From an uncultured Oscillibacter sp. (GTDB lineage: Bacteria; Bacillota; Clostridia; Oscillospirales; Oscillospiraceae), in assembly GCF_910584465.1 (NCBI RefSeq), contig NZ_CAJUBK010000061.1:1-12185 (forward strand): a DNA stretch of 12,185 nt, in the 5' to 3' direction. Position numbers and translations under genes: made by a program. Shown piece after piece: positions 1 to 6,756 of the stretch (the first letter of the stretch is position 1; the number at the start of each line of letters is the position of its first letter). The notes under the pieces were generated by a model. That model saw only the letters and a program-made list of their open reading frames with translations. It had not been told where the DNA came from and searched no databases.

Positions 1-1051
1 GGCGGATGCGGCCCGCGTCGCACATGCCGGAGGCGGAGATGATGACCTTGGGGGTCCGGTCCTCGTTGAGGGCCTTGGACTCCTCGCTGGACTCCGTGGC
101 ATGGAGGTTGGGGAAGCGGAACATGTCCGTGCCCCGGCGCACCAGCCACACCGCGTCGTGGTCCATGTAGCCCCGGAGGTCGCTGTCGAAGATGCTCGTG
201 GCCTTCTTGGCCAGGGGGGAGTCGATGTACACCGGGAAATCCGGGCAGGAGGCGACCATGTGCTTCTCCTTGATCTCCCGGATGAAGTAGAGCAGCTCCT
301 GGGTCCGGCCCACGGCGAAGGAGGGGATGATGACGTTGCCGCCCCGGGCCATGGTGTCGTCGATGATGCGGGCCAGGTCGTCCGTATAGGACCAGCTCTC
401 CGGATGGTTCCGGTCGCCGTAGGTGGACTCCATCACCACGTAGTCCGCACCGGAGATCTGCACCGGATCGCGGATGACGGGCTGGTCCACGTTGCCGATG
501 TCGCCGGAGAAGACGATGCTCTTCTTGATCCCGCCCTCCGTCAGGTCCATGATGATGAAGGAGGAGCCCAGCAGGTGCCCGGCGTCGGTGAACTCCACCT
601 CCACGCCCTCGCAAAGCTGGATGAACTGGCCGTATTCACAGGTGGTCATGTGCTCCATGACCCGCTCCGCGTCCTCCACGGTGTAGAGGGGCTCGGTCCT
701 GGGGGCGCCGGAACGCTCGCCCTTGCGGTTCTTCCACTCGGCGTCCTGCTCCTGGATGTGGGCGGAGTCCAGCAGCATGATCTCCAGGAGCTGGGCGGTG
801 AGGCGGGTGGTGAGGATGCGGCCCTGGAAGCCCTGCTTGACGAGCATGGGGATCCGGCCGGAGTGGTCGATGTGGGCGTGGGTCACCAGCACGAAGTCGA
901 TGGTGTTGGCGGCGAAGGGGAATTCGCCGTTGGACACCTCGTCCCGGCCCTGCTGCAGTCCGCAGTCGATCAGGATGCGTTTGCCGTTGATCTCCAGGCA
1001 GTGACAGCTGCCGGTGACGCATTGGTCCGCGCCGTAGAAACTGAGCTTCAT
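1..1051 (-). CDS. Beta-CASP metallo-beta-lactamase-fold RNase-like protein (C-terminus beyond window)
   Basis: Probable metal-dependent RNA-processing hydrolase of the CPSF/Int11-like beta-CASP family, expected to be cytoplasmic. About 350 codons are visible and the 3' end runs off the left edge. The N-terminal metallo-beta-lactamase fold shows the zinc motif THAHIDH (H58, H60, D62, H63), a further ligand in DAGHLLGSS (H159) and FSGDIGN (D184). The beta-CASP part begins with MESTYGDR (E208, motif A), followed by IPSFAVGRTQELL (about 242-254) and SASGMCDAGR (about 339-348). The later beta-CASP histidines and the C-terminal RNA-specificity region lie outside the window. The ATG at 1051 is chosen because AGGAGG sits just upstream and the protein begins at the usual family N-terminus. 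It lies downstream of the regulator gene on the same strand, but has its own promoter-like sequence and is probably unrelated to the acid-sugar operon. Family assignment is firm; the RNA target is unknown. Confidence 0.93.
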   Translation of the reverse strand, partial: MKLSFYGADQCVTGSCHCLEINGKRILIDCGLQQGRDEVSNGEFPFAANTIDFVLVTHAHIDHSGRIPMLVKQGFQGRILTTRLTAQLLEIMLLDSAHIQEQDAEWKNRKGERSGAPRTEPLYTVEDAERVMEHMTTCEYGQFIQLCEGVEVEFTDAGHLLGSSFIIMDLTEGGIKKSIVFSGDIGNVDQPVIRDPVQISGADYVVMESTYGDRNHPESWSYTDDLARIIDDTMARGGNVIIPSFAVGRTQELLYFIREIKEKHMVASCPDFPVYIDSPLAKKATSIFDSDLRGYMDHDAVWLVRRGTDMFRFPNLHATESSEESKALNEDRTPKVIISASGMCDAGRIR

Positions 1052-1097
1052 AGTGAGGTCCTCCTTCTCGCGGTCTGTGTCTGGTCTTTGTAAAGAT

Positions 1098-1126
1098 ATG
1101 ATAGCATACCTTGACGGAATATACAA
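1098..1126 (-). promoter_or_regulatory. Putative sigma70 promoter for the beta-CASP gene
   Basis: Reading the minus strand, a -35-like TTGTAT (1121-1126) is followed after 17 bp by a -10-like TATCAT (1098-1103, five of six consensus bases). It lies in a short AT-rich island within GC-rich DNA. Transcription would start near 1091 and give a leader of about 40 nt containing the AGGAGG ribosome binding site. The -35 box is weak, so this is a pattern match, not a proven promoter. Confidence 0.55.
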
Positions 1127-1223
1127 GGAAGGATCGAAAGGTTTTGCCGGATTTGGCGGAAATGCCCGGCGGCGCCGGGAGGTGCGGGCCCATCCGGCCC
1201 CGTCCCCCGGCGCCGCCTTGCCT

Positions 1224-1242
1224 CGGGAGGGGCGCCCTCCCG
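1224..1242 (-). terminator. GC-rich hairpin downstream of the regulator gene (possible terminator)
   Basis: A perfect 8-bp inverted repeat, CGGGAGGG / CCCTCCCG, with a 3-nt loop lies about 90 nt past the regulator stop codon. A flanking TCCCCCG (1203-1209) / CGGGGGA (1241-1247) pair and a second hairpin, CCCGGC / GCCGGG (1165-1179), lie close by. No U-tract follows on the minus strand, so it is at best a weak or factor-assisted terminator between the regulator and the beta-CASP gene. The rest of the 1052-1333 gap shows only the promoter at 1098-1126. Confidence 0.35.
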
Positions 1243-1333
1243 GGGGAGGGGAGGAGAGGGGACGGGCCTGTCGACAGGGAACGACGGCTTTGCCGGCGCG
1301 GTCTCCTTATAATGGGAGGGACAGGGCCGCCGC

Positions 1334-3118
1334 TCACCGCTTCAGGAGCCGCCACAGCGTGGTCCGGCTGATGCCCAGCCGCTTCGCCGCGGCGGTCTGG
1401 TTGCCGCCGGTCTCCTCCAGCACCCGGAGGGCCACGTCCTGGTTGATCTCCTCCAGGGTCCGGCCCAGGTCCAGGGGGACGGCGGTGTTCTCCGCCCGGA
1501 GGGCGAAGGCTCCCACGTGCCGCTCCTTGCGCAGGAGCTGGCGGACGCTGTCCGAGGTGATGGTCTGCCCCGGCGCCGTGACCGCCAGTTCCCCCAGGAC
1601 CCGGCGGAACTGGGTGTAGTTGTGGGGCCACTGGAAGCTTTGCAGCGCGTCCATGGCCTCCGGCTCCACGCTGAGGATCTTCCGGGGCAGGTCGGCGTTG
1701 AGATAGCTCAGGGACAGGTTCACCAGGTTGGGGATGCGCTCCGCCATCTGCCGCAGGGGCGGCAGGTAGAGGGAGAGGCAGCAGAGCTTATCCAGGAAGA
1801 GGGACCCCACGGCGGAGATGTACTCCCCCGGCTGGCAGACGCAGGAGAAGATCACCCGGTTCCTCCGGCAGACGGCCATCTCCTCCAGGACGGCCAGAAG
1901 CTGCCGGCGCCGCTCCGGCGAGAGGATGTCGATGCTGGCGAAGTAGAGGGTGTTTCCCTCGTCGGAAAGGGGGGAGCTGTGGTGCTCCATCAGGAAGGTC
2001 CAGCTCCGGTCGTTGAGCATGCTGCAGTGGATGGTCACCAGCGGGTTGTTCCGCAGGACGCTGCGCATGTACAGCGCCCCCACCATGGACTCCTTCCCGG
2101 TGCCGTCCTCGCCGGTGACCATCACCGGGGCGCTGCTCTGGTTGATGCGGGCGATCTCCTCCTGGAAGTCCCCGATGGTCCCGGCGAAGCTGAAGATGCT
2201 GTCATAGAAGGCGTTCTCCGCCTCCGGCCGGGTGGCGAACTGGATGCCCACCTGGTTGGGGGAGAGGGGGGTCTTCCGGGCGTCTACGAAAAAGGCCGTG
2301 TAGGACTGCCTGCCGGAGCCGATCTGCCGGGCCCGGATGGAGTACAGCATCCCGCCCAGGTTGCGGACGATCCGCCGCTCCAGGCCCTTCTGGGACTCCG
2401 GCAGCTCCCGCCGCAGCAGCTCCAGCAGCTCCGGCACCGGGTCGTTCAGCGAGGAGAGGAAGAGGCTCCCGGCCTGGTCGAAGACCACCGTCTGGCTGAT
2501 CTGGCCCTGGATCAGCTCCCGGAGGAACCGGTTCTCGTCCCGCAGCCTCTGCTGGCTGCCGCAGATCAGCATGGCCTGGTCGAAGGCGTTGCGGATGCTC
2601 TCCACGGAGGAGGTGAGCAGGAAGGAGTCCATCCCCAGGCGCTTGGCGGTGGTGTTGGCCAGGGTGTCGCACAGGACGGTCCGGCAGTGCCTGCTCTGGA
2701 GCTCCAGCAGGATGGGCTCCACCTGGCCGGGGGAGGCGTAGGTATGGATCTCCATGCCCCTGCCCATGACCTCGCACAGCCGCCGGGCGCTCTCGGCGAT
2801 GTTGGGGGCGGCGATGAGGGCGGTCTGCCCGTCCAGGGGGCCGGCCAGCTTCAGGGCGCAGAGCAGGTCGTACATGGTCATCTCGATCTCCACCACCGGC
2901 AGGCTCAGGTCCCGCCGGAGCATGGAGGCGGTGTCGCCGCGGGAGATGACCACGTCGTAGTTCCCGTGGAAATTGGCCCGGGCGATCTCCAGGCCCAGCT
3001 CCCGGTCGCCCACGAACAAGGTCAGGTCCATCTGGGGGTATCCCTCCGCCAGGTTGCTCATCAGGGCCTTCATCCCCTCATAGGGGGCGATGCCCAGGAC
3101 ACGGATCTGCGTTTCCAT
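1334..3118 (-). CDS. PrpR-like transcriptional regulator with degenerate sigma54-activator AAA+ domain
   Basis: Likely DNA-binding regulator of the divergent acid-sugar operon, 594 aa. The N-terminal ~185 residues match the PrpR_N sensor fold (VVISRGDTASMLRR at about 57-69, then LPVVEIEMTMYDLL), a domain that binds small metabolites in PrpR. A middle segment (about 200-290) looks PAS-like. The AAA+ domain keeps Walker A (GEDGTGKE, 336-343) and LPPLR (452-456). Where sigma54 activators have GAFTGA there is no such motif (about 365-388), and Walker B reads TLYFASID (390-397) instead of TLFLDEIG. WPGNVREL is altered to WPHNYTQF. A Fis-type helix-turn-helix closes the protein (about 560-594). Start: the ATG at 3118 is preferred over an in-frame TTG at 3130, because the GGAGG Shine-Dalgarno overlaps that TTG and sits correctly for the ATG. 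Inference: an ATP-binding or structural AAA+ domain that controls a sigma70 promoter, as TyrR does, rather than a sigma54 activator. The ligand is unknown. Confidence 0.9.
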   Translation of the reverse strand: METQIRVLGIAPYEGMKALMSNLAEGYPQMDLTLFVGDRELGLEIARANFHGNYDVVISRGDTASMLRRDLSLPVVEIEMTMYDLLCALKLAGPLDGQTALIAAPNIAESARRLCEVMGRGMEIHTYASPGQVEPILLELQSRHCRTVLCDTLANTTAKRLGMDSFLLTSSVESIRNAFDQAMLICGSQQRLRDENRFLRELIQGQISQTVVFDQAGSLFLSSLNDPVPELLELLRRELPESQKGLERRIVRNLGGMLYSIRARQIGSGRQSYTAFFVDARKTPLSPNQVGIQFATRPEAENAFYDSIFSFAGTIGDFQEEIARINQSSAPVMVTGEDGTGKESMVGALYMRSVLRNNPLVTIHCSMLNDRSWTFLMEHHSSPLSDEGNTLYFASIDILSPERRRQLLAVLEEMAVCRRNRVIFSCVCQPGEYISAVGSLFLDKLCCLSLYLPPLRQMAERIPNLVNLSLSYLNADLPRKILSVEPEAMDALQSFQWPHNYTQFRRVLGELAVTAPGQTITSDSVRQLLRKERHVGAFALRAENTAVPLDLGRTLEEINQDVALRVLEETGGNQTAAAKRLGISRTTLWRLLKR

Positions 3119-3133
3119 GAAGCCCTCCAAATG

Positions 3134-3151
3134 CGTTTAAATTTTGAACAC
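3134..3151 (-). promoter_or_regulatory. 18-bp operator-like element, copy 3 (reverse)
   Basis: On the minus strand it reads GTGTTCAAAATTTAAACG. It matches copy 1 at 14 of 18 positions and, like it, is followed shortly by ATTTG. It directly abuts the -10 box of the regulator promoter and spans about -6 to +12, where a bound protein would block transcription. The core is quasi-palindromic, TGTTC-N7-AAACG. Binding by the neighbouring regulator is an inference. Confidence 0.55.
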
Positions 3152-3180
3152 ATTATACCAAACGCACAAAAATCCTGCAA
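3152..3180 (-). promoter_or_regulatory. Sigma70 promoter of the regulator gene
   Basis: On the minus strand, TTGCAG (3175-3180), a 17-bp spacer and a perfect TATAAT (3152-3157) form the best promoter in the window. The -10 box is near a TG (TGGTATAAT), giving an extended -10. Transcription would start near 3145, about 27 nt before the ATG at 3118. The reverse copy of the 18-bp element (3134-3151) covers the predicted start point, suggesting autoregulation. Confidence 0.75.
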
Positions 3181-3192
3181 GCCTTTTTCGAC

Positions 3193-3210
3193 GTGTTTCA
3201 AAAATAAACG
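3193..3210 (+). promoter_or_regulatory. 18-bp operator-like element, copy 1
   Basis: Reads GTGTTTCAAAAATAAACG, with quasi-palindromic core TGTTT-N7-AAACG. It is identical to copy 2 at 17 of 18 positions. It lies 19 bp upstream of the -35 box proposed for the acid-sugar operon, centred near -63 from the predicted start, where activators often bind. It also lies upstream of the -35 box of the divergent regulator promoter. Confidence 0.6.
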
Positions 3211-3229
3211 ATTTGAAGGAGGAAAAAGG

Positions 3230-3258
3230 TTGCGCACATGGAAAGATCTTTATAGAAT
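3230..3258 (+). promoter_or_regulatory. Putative sigma70 promoter of the acid-sugar operon
   Basis: TTGCGC (3230-3235), a 17-bp spacer and TAGAAT (3253-3258, five of six -10 consensus bases). The predicted start near 3265 leaves a leader of about 97 nt before the kinase ATG. The -35 box is poor (three of six), which fits a promoter needing an activator, perhaps bound at copy 1 of the 18-bp element. No correctly spaced -24/-12 sigma54 promoter was found in this intergenic region. Confidence 0.5.
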
Positions 3259-3328
3259 GACCTCAAAGGAACGGAGATGCAATGTGTTTTTTGAGTAAAT
3301 TGCCGGAGATGACGCTCATGCAAAATAA

Positions 3329-3346
3329 GTGTTTCAAAAATAGACG
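3329..3346 (+). promoter_or_regulatory. 18-bp operator-like element, copy 2
   Basis: Reads GTGTTTCAAAAATAGACG, differing from copy 1 by one base; the first 14 bases are identical. It lies in the predicted operon leader, about +65 to +82, ending 15 bases before the kinase ATG. A bound regulator here could act as a roadblock or loop back to copies 1 and 3. Alternatively, operon transcription could start elsewhere and the element would then have a different role. Confidence 0.6.
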
Positions 3347-3361
3347 GATAGGAAGTGCTGC

Positions 3362-4633
3362 ATGGTAAGGCTTTTGATGATCGCGGATGACTTCACAGGG
3401 TCCCTGGATGCCGGCGTCCAGTTCGCGGTCCGGGGGGCGAAGACCTGCGTGGTGACGGACCCGGCCTACGACCTTTCCCAGACGAAAGAGGACGTACAGG
3501 TCCTGGTCCTGGACGCGGAGACCCGGCACCTGGAGCCGGAGGCGGCCTACCGGACGGTGTACCGGGCCGTGGAGAGCGCCTTGGGCGCGGGGTTCAGCCA
3601 TATCTACAAGAAGACGGATTCCGCCCTCCGGGGCAACATCGGCGCGGAGCTGGCCGCGGTGCTGGACGCCGCCGGGGCGGAGAGCCTGGCGTTCCTGCCG
3701 GCCCTGCCGAAGATGGGCCGGGTCACCCGGGACGGCGTGCACTACATAGACGGCGTGCCCGTGGCTCAGAGCGTCTTCGGGGAAGATCCCTTCGAGCCGG
3801 TGACCGCCTCGTCCGTATCGGAGATCCTGGGGGCCCAGACGGAGGCGCCGGTGGTGCTCCACCGGCTGGGGGAGGAGGCGCCGGAGCCCCGCCCCGGCAT
3901 CCAGGTCTATGACGCGGAGACCGAGGAGGACCTGCGGGACATCGGCCGGAGGCTCGGCCGGGGGGGCGCGGCCCTGTGCGCCGGGTGCGCGGGCTTCGCC
4001 TCCGTGCTGGCGGACCTGCTGGAGCTGGAGGGCACGCCGCCGGGACTGCCGTATCTGGAGCCGTCCCTCTTCGTGGCCTGCGGCAGCGTGAACCCGGTGA
4101 CCCTGCGGCAGATGGAGACGGCGGAGGCGGCGGGCTTCCCCCACGTCCATCTGCGCCCGGTCCAGAAGCTGGAGCCGGCCTGGCTGGAGACGCCGGAGTG
4201 CGCGGCCGTGACGGCCTCCTGGCTGGAGACGGCGCGGCGGGAGCGGCGGTTCATCCTGGACGTGAACGACCCCGCCGGCTGCGGGGACACGGCGGACTAC
4301 GCCGGGGAGCGGGGGCTGACCACCGAGGACCTCCGGGTCCGCATCTCGGACCAGCTGGGCCATCTGGTCCGGCGCCTGCTGGACGGGGGGCTGGACGCCA
4401 CCATCCTCTGCACCGGCGGCGACACGCTGATGGCCTTGACCCGGGCCGTGGGCGTGGCGGAGCTGATGCCGGTGTGCGAGCTGGATACCGGGGCGGTGCT
4501 GACGGATTTCGTGTACCGCGGGAAGACGCATCATATCATTTCAAAATCCGGGGGCTTTGGCGGGCCGGACCTGTTCATCAGGCTGGCCCGGTCCATCGGC
4601 GCCGGAGAGCAAGAGGAGGATGTCATATGCTGA
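3362..4633 (+). CDS. Four-carbon acid-sugar kinase family protein (DUF1537, DtnK/OtnK-like)
   Basis: Predicted cytoplasmic ATP-dependent kinase that phosphorylates a four-carbon sugar acid (threonate, erythronate or a 3-oxo derivative) on C4. The 423-residue length is normal for the family. The N-terminal substrate domain begins with IADDFTGSLDAG (7-18) and carries YKKTDSALRGNIGAEL (82-97). The C-terminal nucleotide domain shows ACGSVNPVTLRQ (239-250), TGGDT (351-355) and SKSGGFG (394-400). The ATG at 3362 has AGGAAG six bases upstream. It is the first gene of the operon, and its last 7 bases overlap the next start, implying translational coupling. With the PdxA homologue downstream it matches the D-threonate/D-erythronate route (kinase, then oxidative decarboxylation to dihydroxyacetone phosphate). 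No LtnD/OtnD-type hydroxyacid dehydrogenase, OtnC aldolase or OtnI isomerase is in view, so the dtn-like route fits better than the ltn/otn routes. The exact stereoisomer cannot be read from sequence. Confidence 0.92.
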   Translation: MVRLLMIADDFTGSLDAGVQFAVRGAKTCVVTDPAYDLSQTKEDVQVLVLDAETRHLEPEAAYRTVYRAVESALGAGFSHIYKKTDSALRGNIGAELAAVLDAAGAESLAFLPALPKMGRVTRDGVHYIDGVPVAQSVFGEDPFEPVTASSVSEILGAQTEAPVVLHRLGEEAPEPRPGIQVYDAETEEDLRDIGRRLGRGGAALCAGCAGFASVLADLLELEGTPPGLPYLEPSLFVACGSVNPVTLRQMETAEAAGFPHVHLRPVQKLEPAWLETPECAAVTASWLETARRERRFILDVNDPAGCGDTADYAGERGLTTEDLRVRISDQLGHLVRRLLDGGLDATILCTGGDTLMALTRAVGVAELMPVCELDTGAVLTDFVYRGKTHHIISKSGGFGGPDLFIRLARSIGAGEQEEDVIC

Positions 4634-5781
4634 CGAAGTATGAACTGAAGATGCCCCACGCCGTCTACAGCGGTGAGGGCGCCCTGGGCAGGATCCCGGA
4701 GATCTTCGCCGCCAACGGCGTGGAGCGCCTGGTGGTCTTCACCGACAAGGGCATCGAGGGCGCGGGACTGCTGGACCTGCCCATGGCGGAGGTCCGAAAG
4801 ACCGGCGTGGAGACCGTGATCTTGGACGATCTGCCGGCGGAGCCCTCCTACATGGAGGCCCAGAAGCTGGTGGACCAGTGCAAGGCGTGCGGCGCGGACT
4901 TCATCATGGCCGTGGGCGGCGGCAGCGTCATGGACACCGCCAAGCTGGCCAGCATCCTGATGACGGACGAGTACGGCATCAAGGAGCTGCTGGACGAGCC
5001 CGGCCGGGCCAAGAAGTGCATGAAGGCCCTGATGATCCCCACCACCGCCGGCACCGGCTCCGAGGCCACGCCCAACGCCATCGTGGCCGTGCCGGAGAAG
5101 CAGCTCAAGGTGGGCATCGTCAACACGGAGATGATCGCGGACTACGTCATCCTGGACGCCATGATGATCAAGCGGCTGCCCCGGAAGATCGCCGCCGCCA
5201 CCGGCGTGGACGCCCTGGCCCACGCGATCGAGTGCTTCACCAGCAACAAGGCCAACCCCTTCAGCGACGTCTTCGCCCTCCAGGCCCTGGACATGATCTT
5301 GAACAACATCGAGCGGGCCTGCGACGATCCCGAGGCCATGGACGCCAAGAACACCATGCTCCTGGCCAGCTTCTACGCGGGCGTGGCCATCACCGCCTCC
5401 GGCACCACCGCCGTCCACGCCCTGAGCTATCCCCTGGGCGGCAAGTACCACATCGCCCACGGCGTGTCCAACGCCATCCTGCTGGCCCCGGTCATGCGGT
5501 TCAACGAGCCCGCCTGCCGCCCCCTGCTGGCCAAGGCGTACGACCGCTGCCTCCGGGGCGGCGCCGGGACGGAGGAGGAGAAGAGCGCCGCCGTCATCGC
5601 CCGGCTGGAGGGCATCGTCAAGCACCTGGACATCCCCACCAGCCTGACGGAGTTCGGCGTGCCCAAGGAGGATCTGGAGGCCCTGGTCGCCTCCGGCATG
5701 GAGGTCACCCGCCTGCTGGTGAACAATATGCGCCAGGTCACGGCGGACGACGCCCGGAAGATCTATCAGGAAGTCCTGTGA
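4627..5781 (+). CDS. Iron-containing alcohol dehydrogenase family protein
   Basis: NAD(P)-dependent group III (iron-type) alcohol dehydrogenase, 384 aa, cytoplasmic. The Rossmann-like half carries GGGSVMDTAK (97-106) and TTAGTGSE (139-146) for the cofactor. The helical half carries the four metal ligands seen in FucO-type enzymes: D195 and H199 in GVDALAHAIE, H264 in VHALSYPLGG and H278 in IAHG. All four are present, so it should be active. The ATG at 4627 overlaps the kinase end by 7 bases and has AGAGGAGG upstream. In this operon it probably interconverts an alcohol and an aldehyde or ketone of the acid-sugar route, for example an aldehyde released by the aldolase encoded next. Dehydrogenases of this fold act on many substrates, so the reaction is not assigned. 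Confidence 0.92.
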   Translation: MLTKYELKMPHAVYSGEGALGRIPEIFAANGVERLVVFTDKGIEGAGLLDLPMAEVRKTGVETVILDDLPAEPSYMEAQKLVDQCKACGADFIMAVGGGSVMDTAKLASILMTDEYGIKELLDEPGRAKKCMKALMIPTTAGTGSEATPNAIVAVPEKQLKVGIVNTEMIADYVILDAMMIKRLPRKIAAATGVDALAHAIECFTSNKANPFSDVFALQALDMILNNIERACDDPEAMDAKNTMLLASFYAGVAITASGTTAVHALSYPLGGKYHIAHGVSNAILLAPVMRFNEPACRPLLAKAYDRCLRGGAGTEEEKSAAVIARLEGIVKHLDIPTSLTEFGVPKEDLEALVASGMEVTRLLVNNMRQVTADDARKIYQEVL

Positions 5782-5809
5782 AGGAATTTTGAATAAGGAG
5801 CGTACGAAC

Positions 5810-6721
5810 ATGAAGCAGGTCGAGATCAAGGGCATCATCCCCCCCGTCGTCACCCCCATGGACCCTAGGGACGAGAGCGTCGCTATCCCCGAGCTCCGCA
5901 ACCAGATCGAGCGGCAGATCGCCGGCGGCGTCCACGGCATCTTCCCCTTCGGCACCAACGGCGAGGCGTACATCCTCAGCCTGAAGGAGAAGGAGGAGAT
6001 CCTGGAGGCCACGATCGACCAGGTGAAGGGACGCATCCCCATCTACGCCGGCACCGGCTGCATCTCCACCCGGGACACCATCTACATGAGCAAGCGGGCC
6101 GAGGAGATGGGCGCGGACGTGCTGTCCATCATCACCCCCAGCTTCGCCCTGGCCAGCCAGAAGGAGCTCTATGACCACTACTGCGAGGTGGCCAAGCATG
6201 TGAGCATCCCCATCGTGCTCTACAACATCCCCGCCCGGACGGGCAACAAGCTGCTGCCGGAGACCGTGGCCAAGCTGGCGAAGGACGTGGACGTGATCCT
6301 GGGCGCCAAGGACTCCAGCGGCGACCTGGAGAACCTGAGGGCCTACATCCGGGAGACCCGGGACGTGGGCAAGGACTTCGCCGTCCTGGCCGGGAACGAC
6401 GGCAACATCCTGACCTGCCTGAAAGAGGGCGGCGCCGGCGGCGTGGCCGGCCGGGCCAACCTGTGGCCCAAGACCATCGCCTCCATCTACGACCACTTCG
6501 TGGCGGGGGAGCTGGAGGAGGCCCAGGCGGCGCAGGACGCCATCGCCTCCCTCCAGCGGGTGTTCAAGTACGGCAACCCCAACACCATCATCAAAAAGGG
6601 CGTGGCCCTGCTGGGCTATCCCGTGGGCGACTGCCGCAGGCCCTTCAACTACCTGTGCGACGAGGGGATCGAGGAGCTGAAGGCCGTCCTGAAGGAGAAC
6701 GAGGAGAAAGGCATCTGCTGA
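5810..6721 (+). CDS. DapA/N-acetylneuraminate-lyase family aldolase, substrate unknown
   Basis: Class I (Schiff-base) TIM-barrel aldolase or dehydratase of the dihydrodipicolinate synthase superfamily, 303 aa, full length. K167 in LGAKDSSGD is the expected Schiff-base lysine. Y138 in YNIPARTG is the conserved tyrosine, and R143 follows. The pyruvate-binding loop reads GTNGE (48-52) instead of GTTGE. The segment equivalent to TPYYN of E. coli DapA is TPSFA (about 109-113), so Tyr107 of the DapA proton relay appears replaced by Phe. Together with the operon context this argues against lysine biosynthesis and for cleavage or formation of a 2-keto acid sugar yielding pyruvate. The ATG at 5810 with AAGGAG upstream is chosen over an in-frame TTG at 5789, which lies upstream of that ribosome site. 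The gap to the preceding gene is 28 bases. A 2-keto-3-deoxy sugar acid aldolase is one possibility, not proven. Confidence 0.9.
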   Translation: MKQVEIKGIIPPVVTPMDPRDESVAIPELRNQIERQIAGGVHGIFPFGTNGEAYILSLKEKEEILEATIDQVKGRIPIYAGTGCISTRDTIYMSKRAEEMGADVLSIITPSFALASQKELYDHYCEVAKHVSIPIVLYNIPARTGNKLLPETVAKLAKDVDVILGAKDSSGDLENLRAYIRETRDVGKDFAVLAGNDGNILTCLKEGGAGGVAGRANLWPKTIASIYDHFVAGELEEAQAAQDAIASLQRVFKYGNPNTIIKKGVALLGYPVGDCRRPFNYLCDEGIEELKAVLKENEEKGIC

Positions 6722-6756
6722 GCCCGCTCAGCGGAGGATTTTAAGGAGGAGTCGAT

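Noticed and set aside
1053..1619. Plus-strand open frame covering the gap between the beta-CASP and regulator genes
   Set aside because: It overlaps the 3' end of the regulator gene, has no ribosome binding site, and its translation is Arg/Pro/Ala-rich with no family features.
3268..3282. Possible sigma54 promoter (GG ... GC) upstream of the kinase gene
   Set aside because: The GG and GC are separated by 9 instead of 10 bases and the flanking bases match the TGGCAC/TTGC consensus poorly. The -24/-12 spacing is strict, and the regulator lacks GAFTGA.
5789..5812. TTG start for the aldolase, adding seven residues
   Set aside because: The Shine-Dalgarno AAGGAG lies inside this extension, correctly placed for the ATG at 5810. 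Similar TTG extensions of the regulator (3130) and receptor (7844) were rejected on the same grounds or because they displace the signal peptide.
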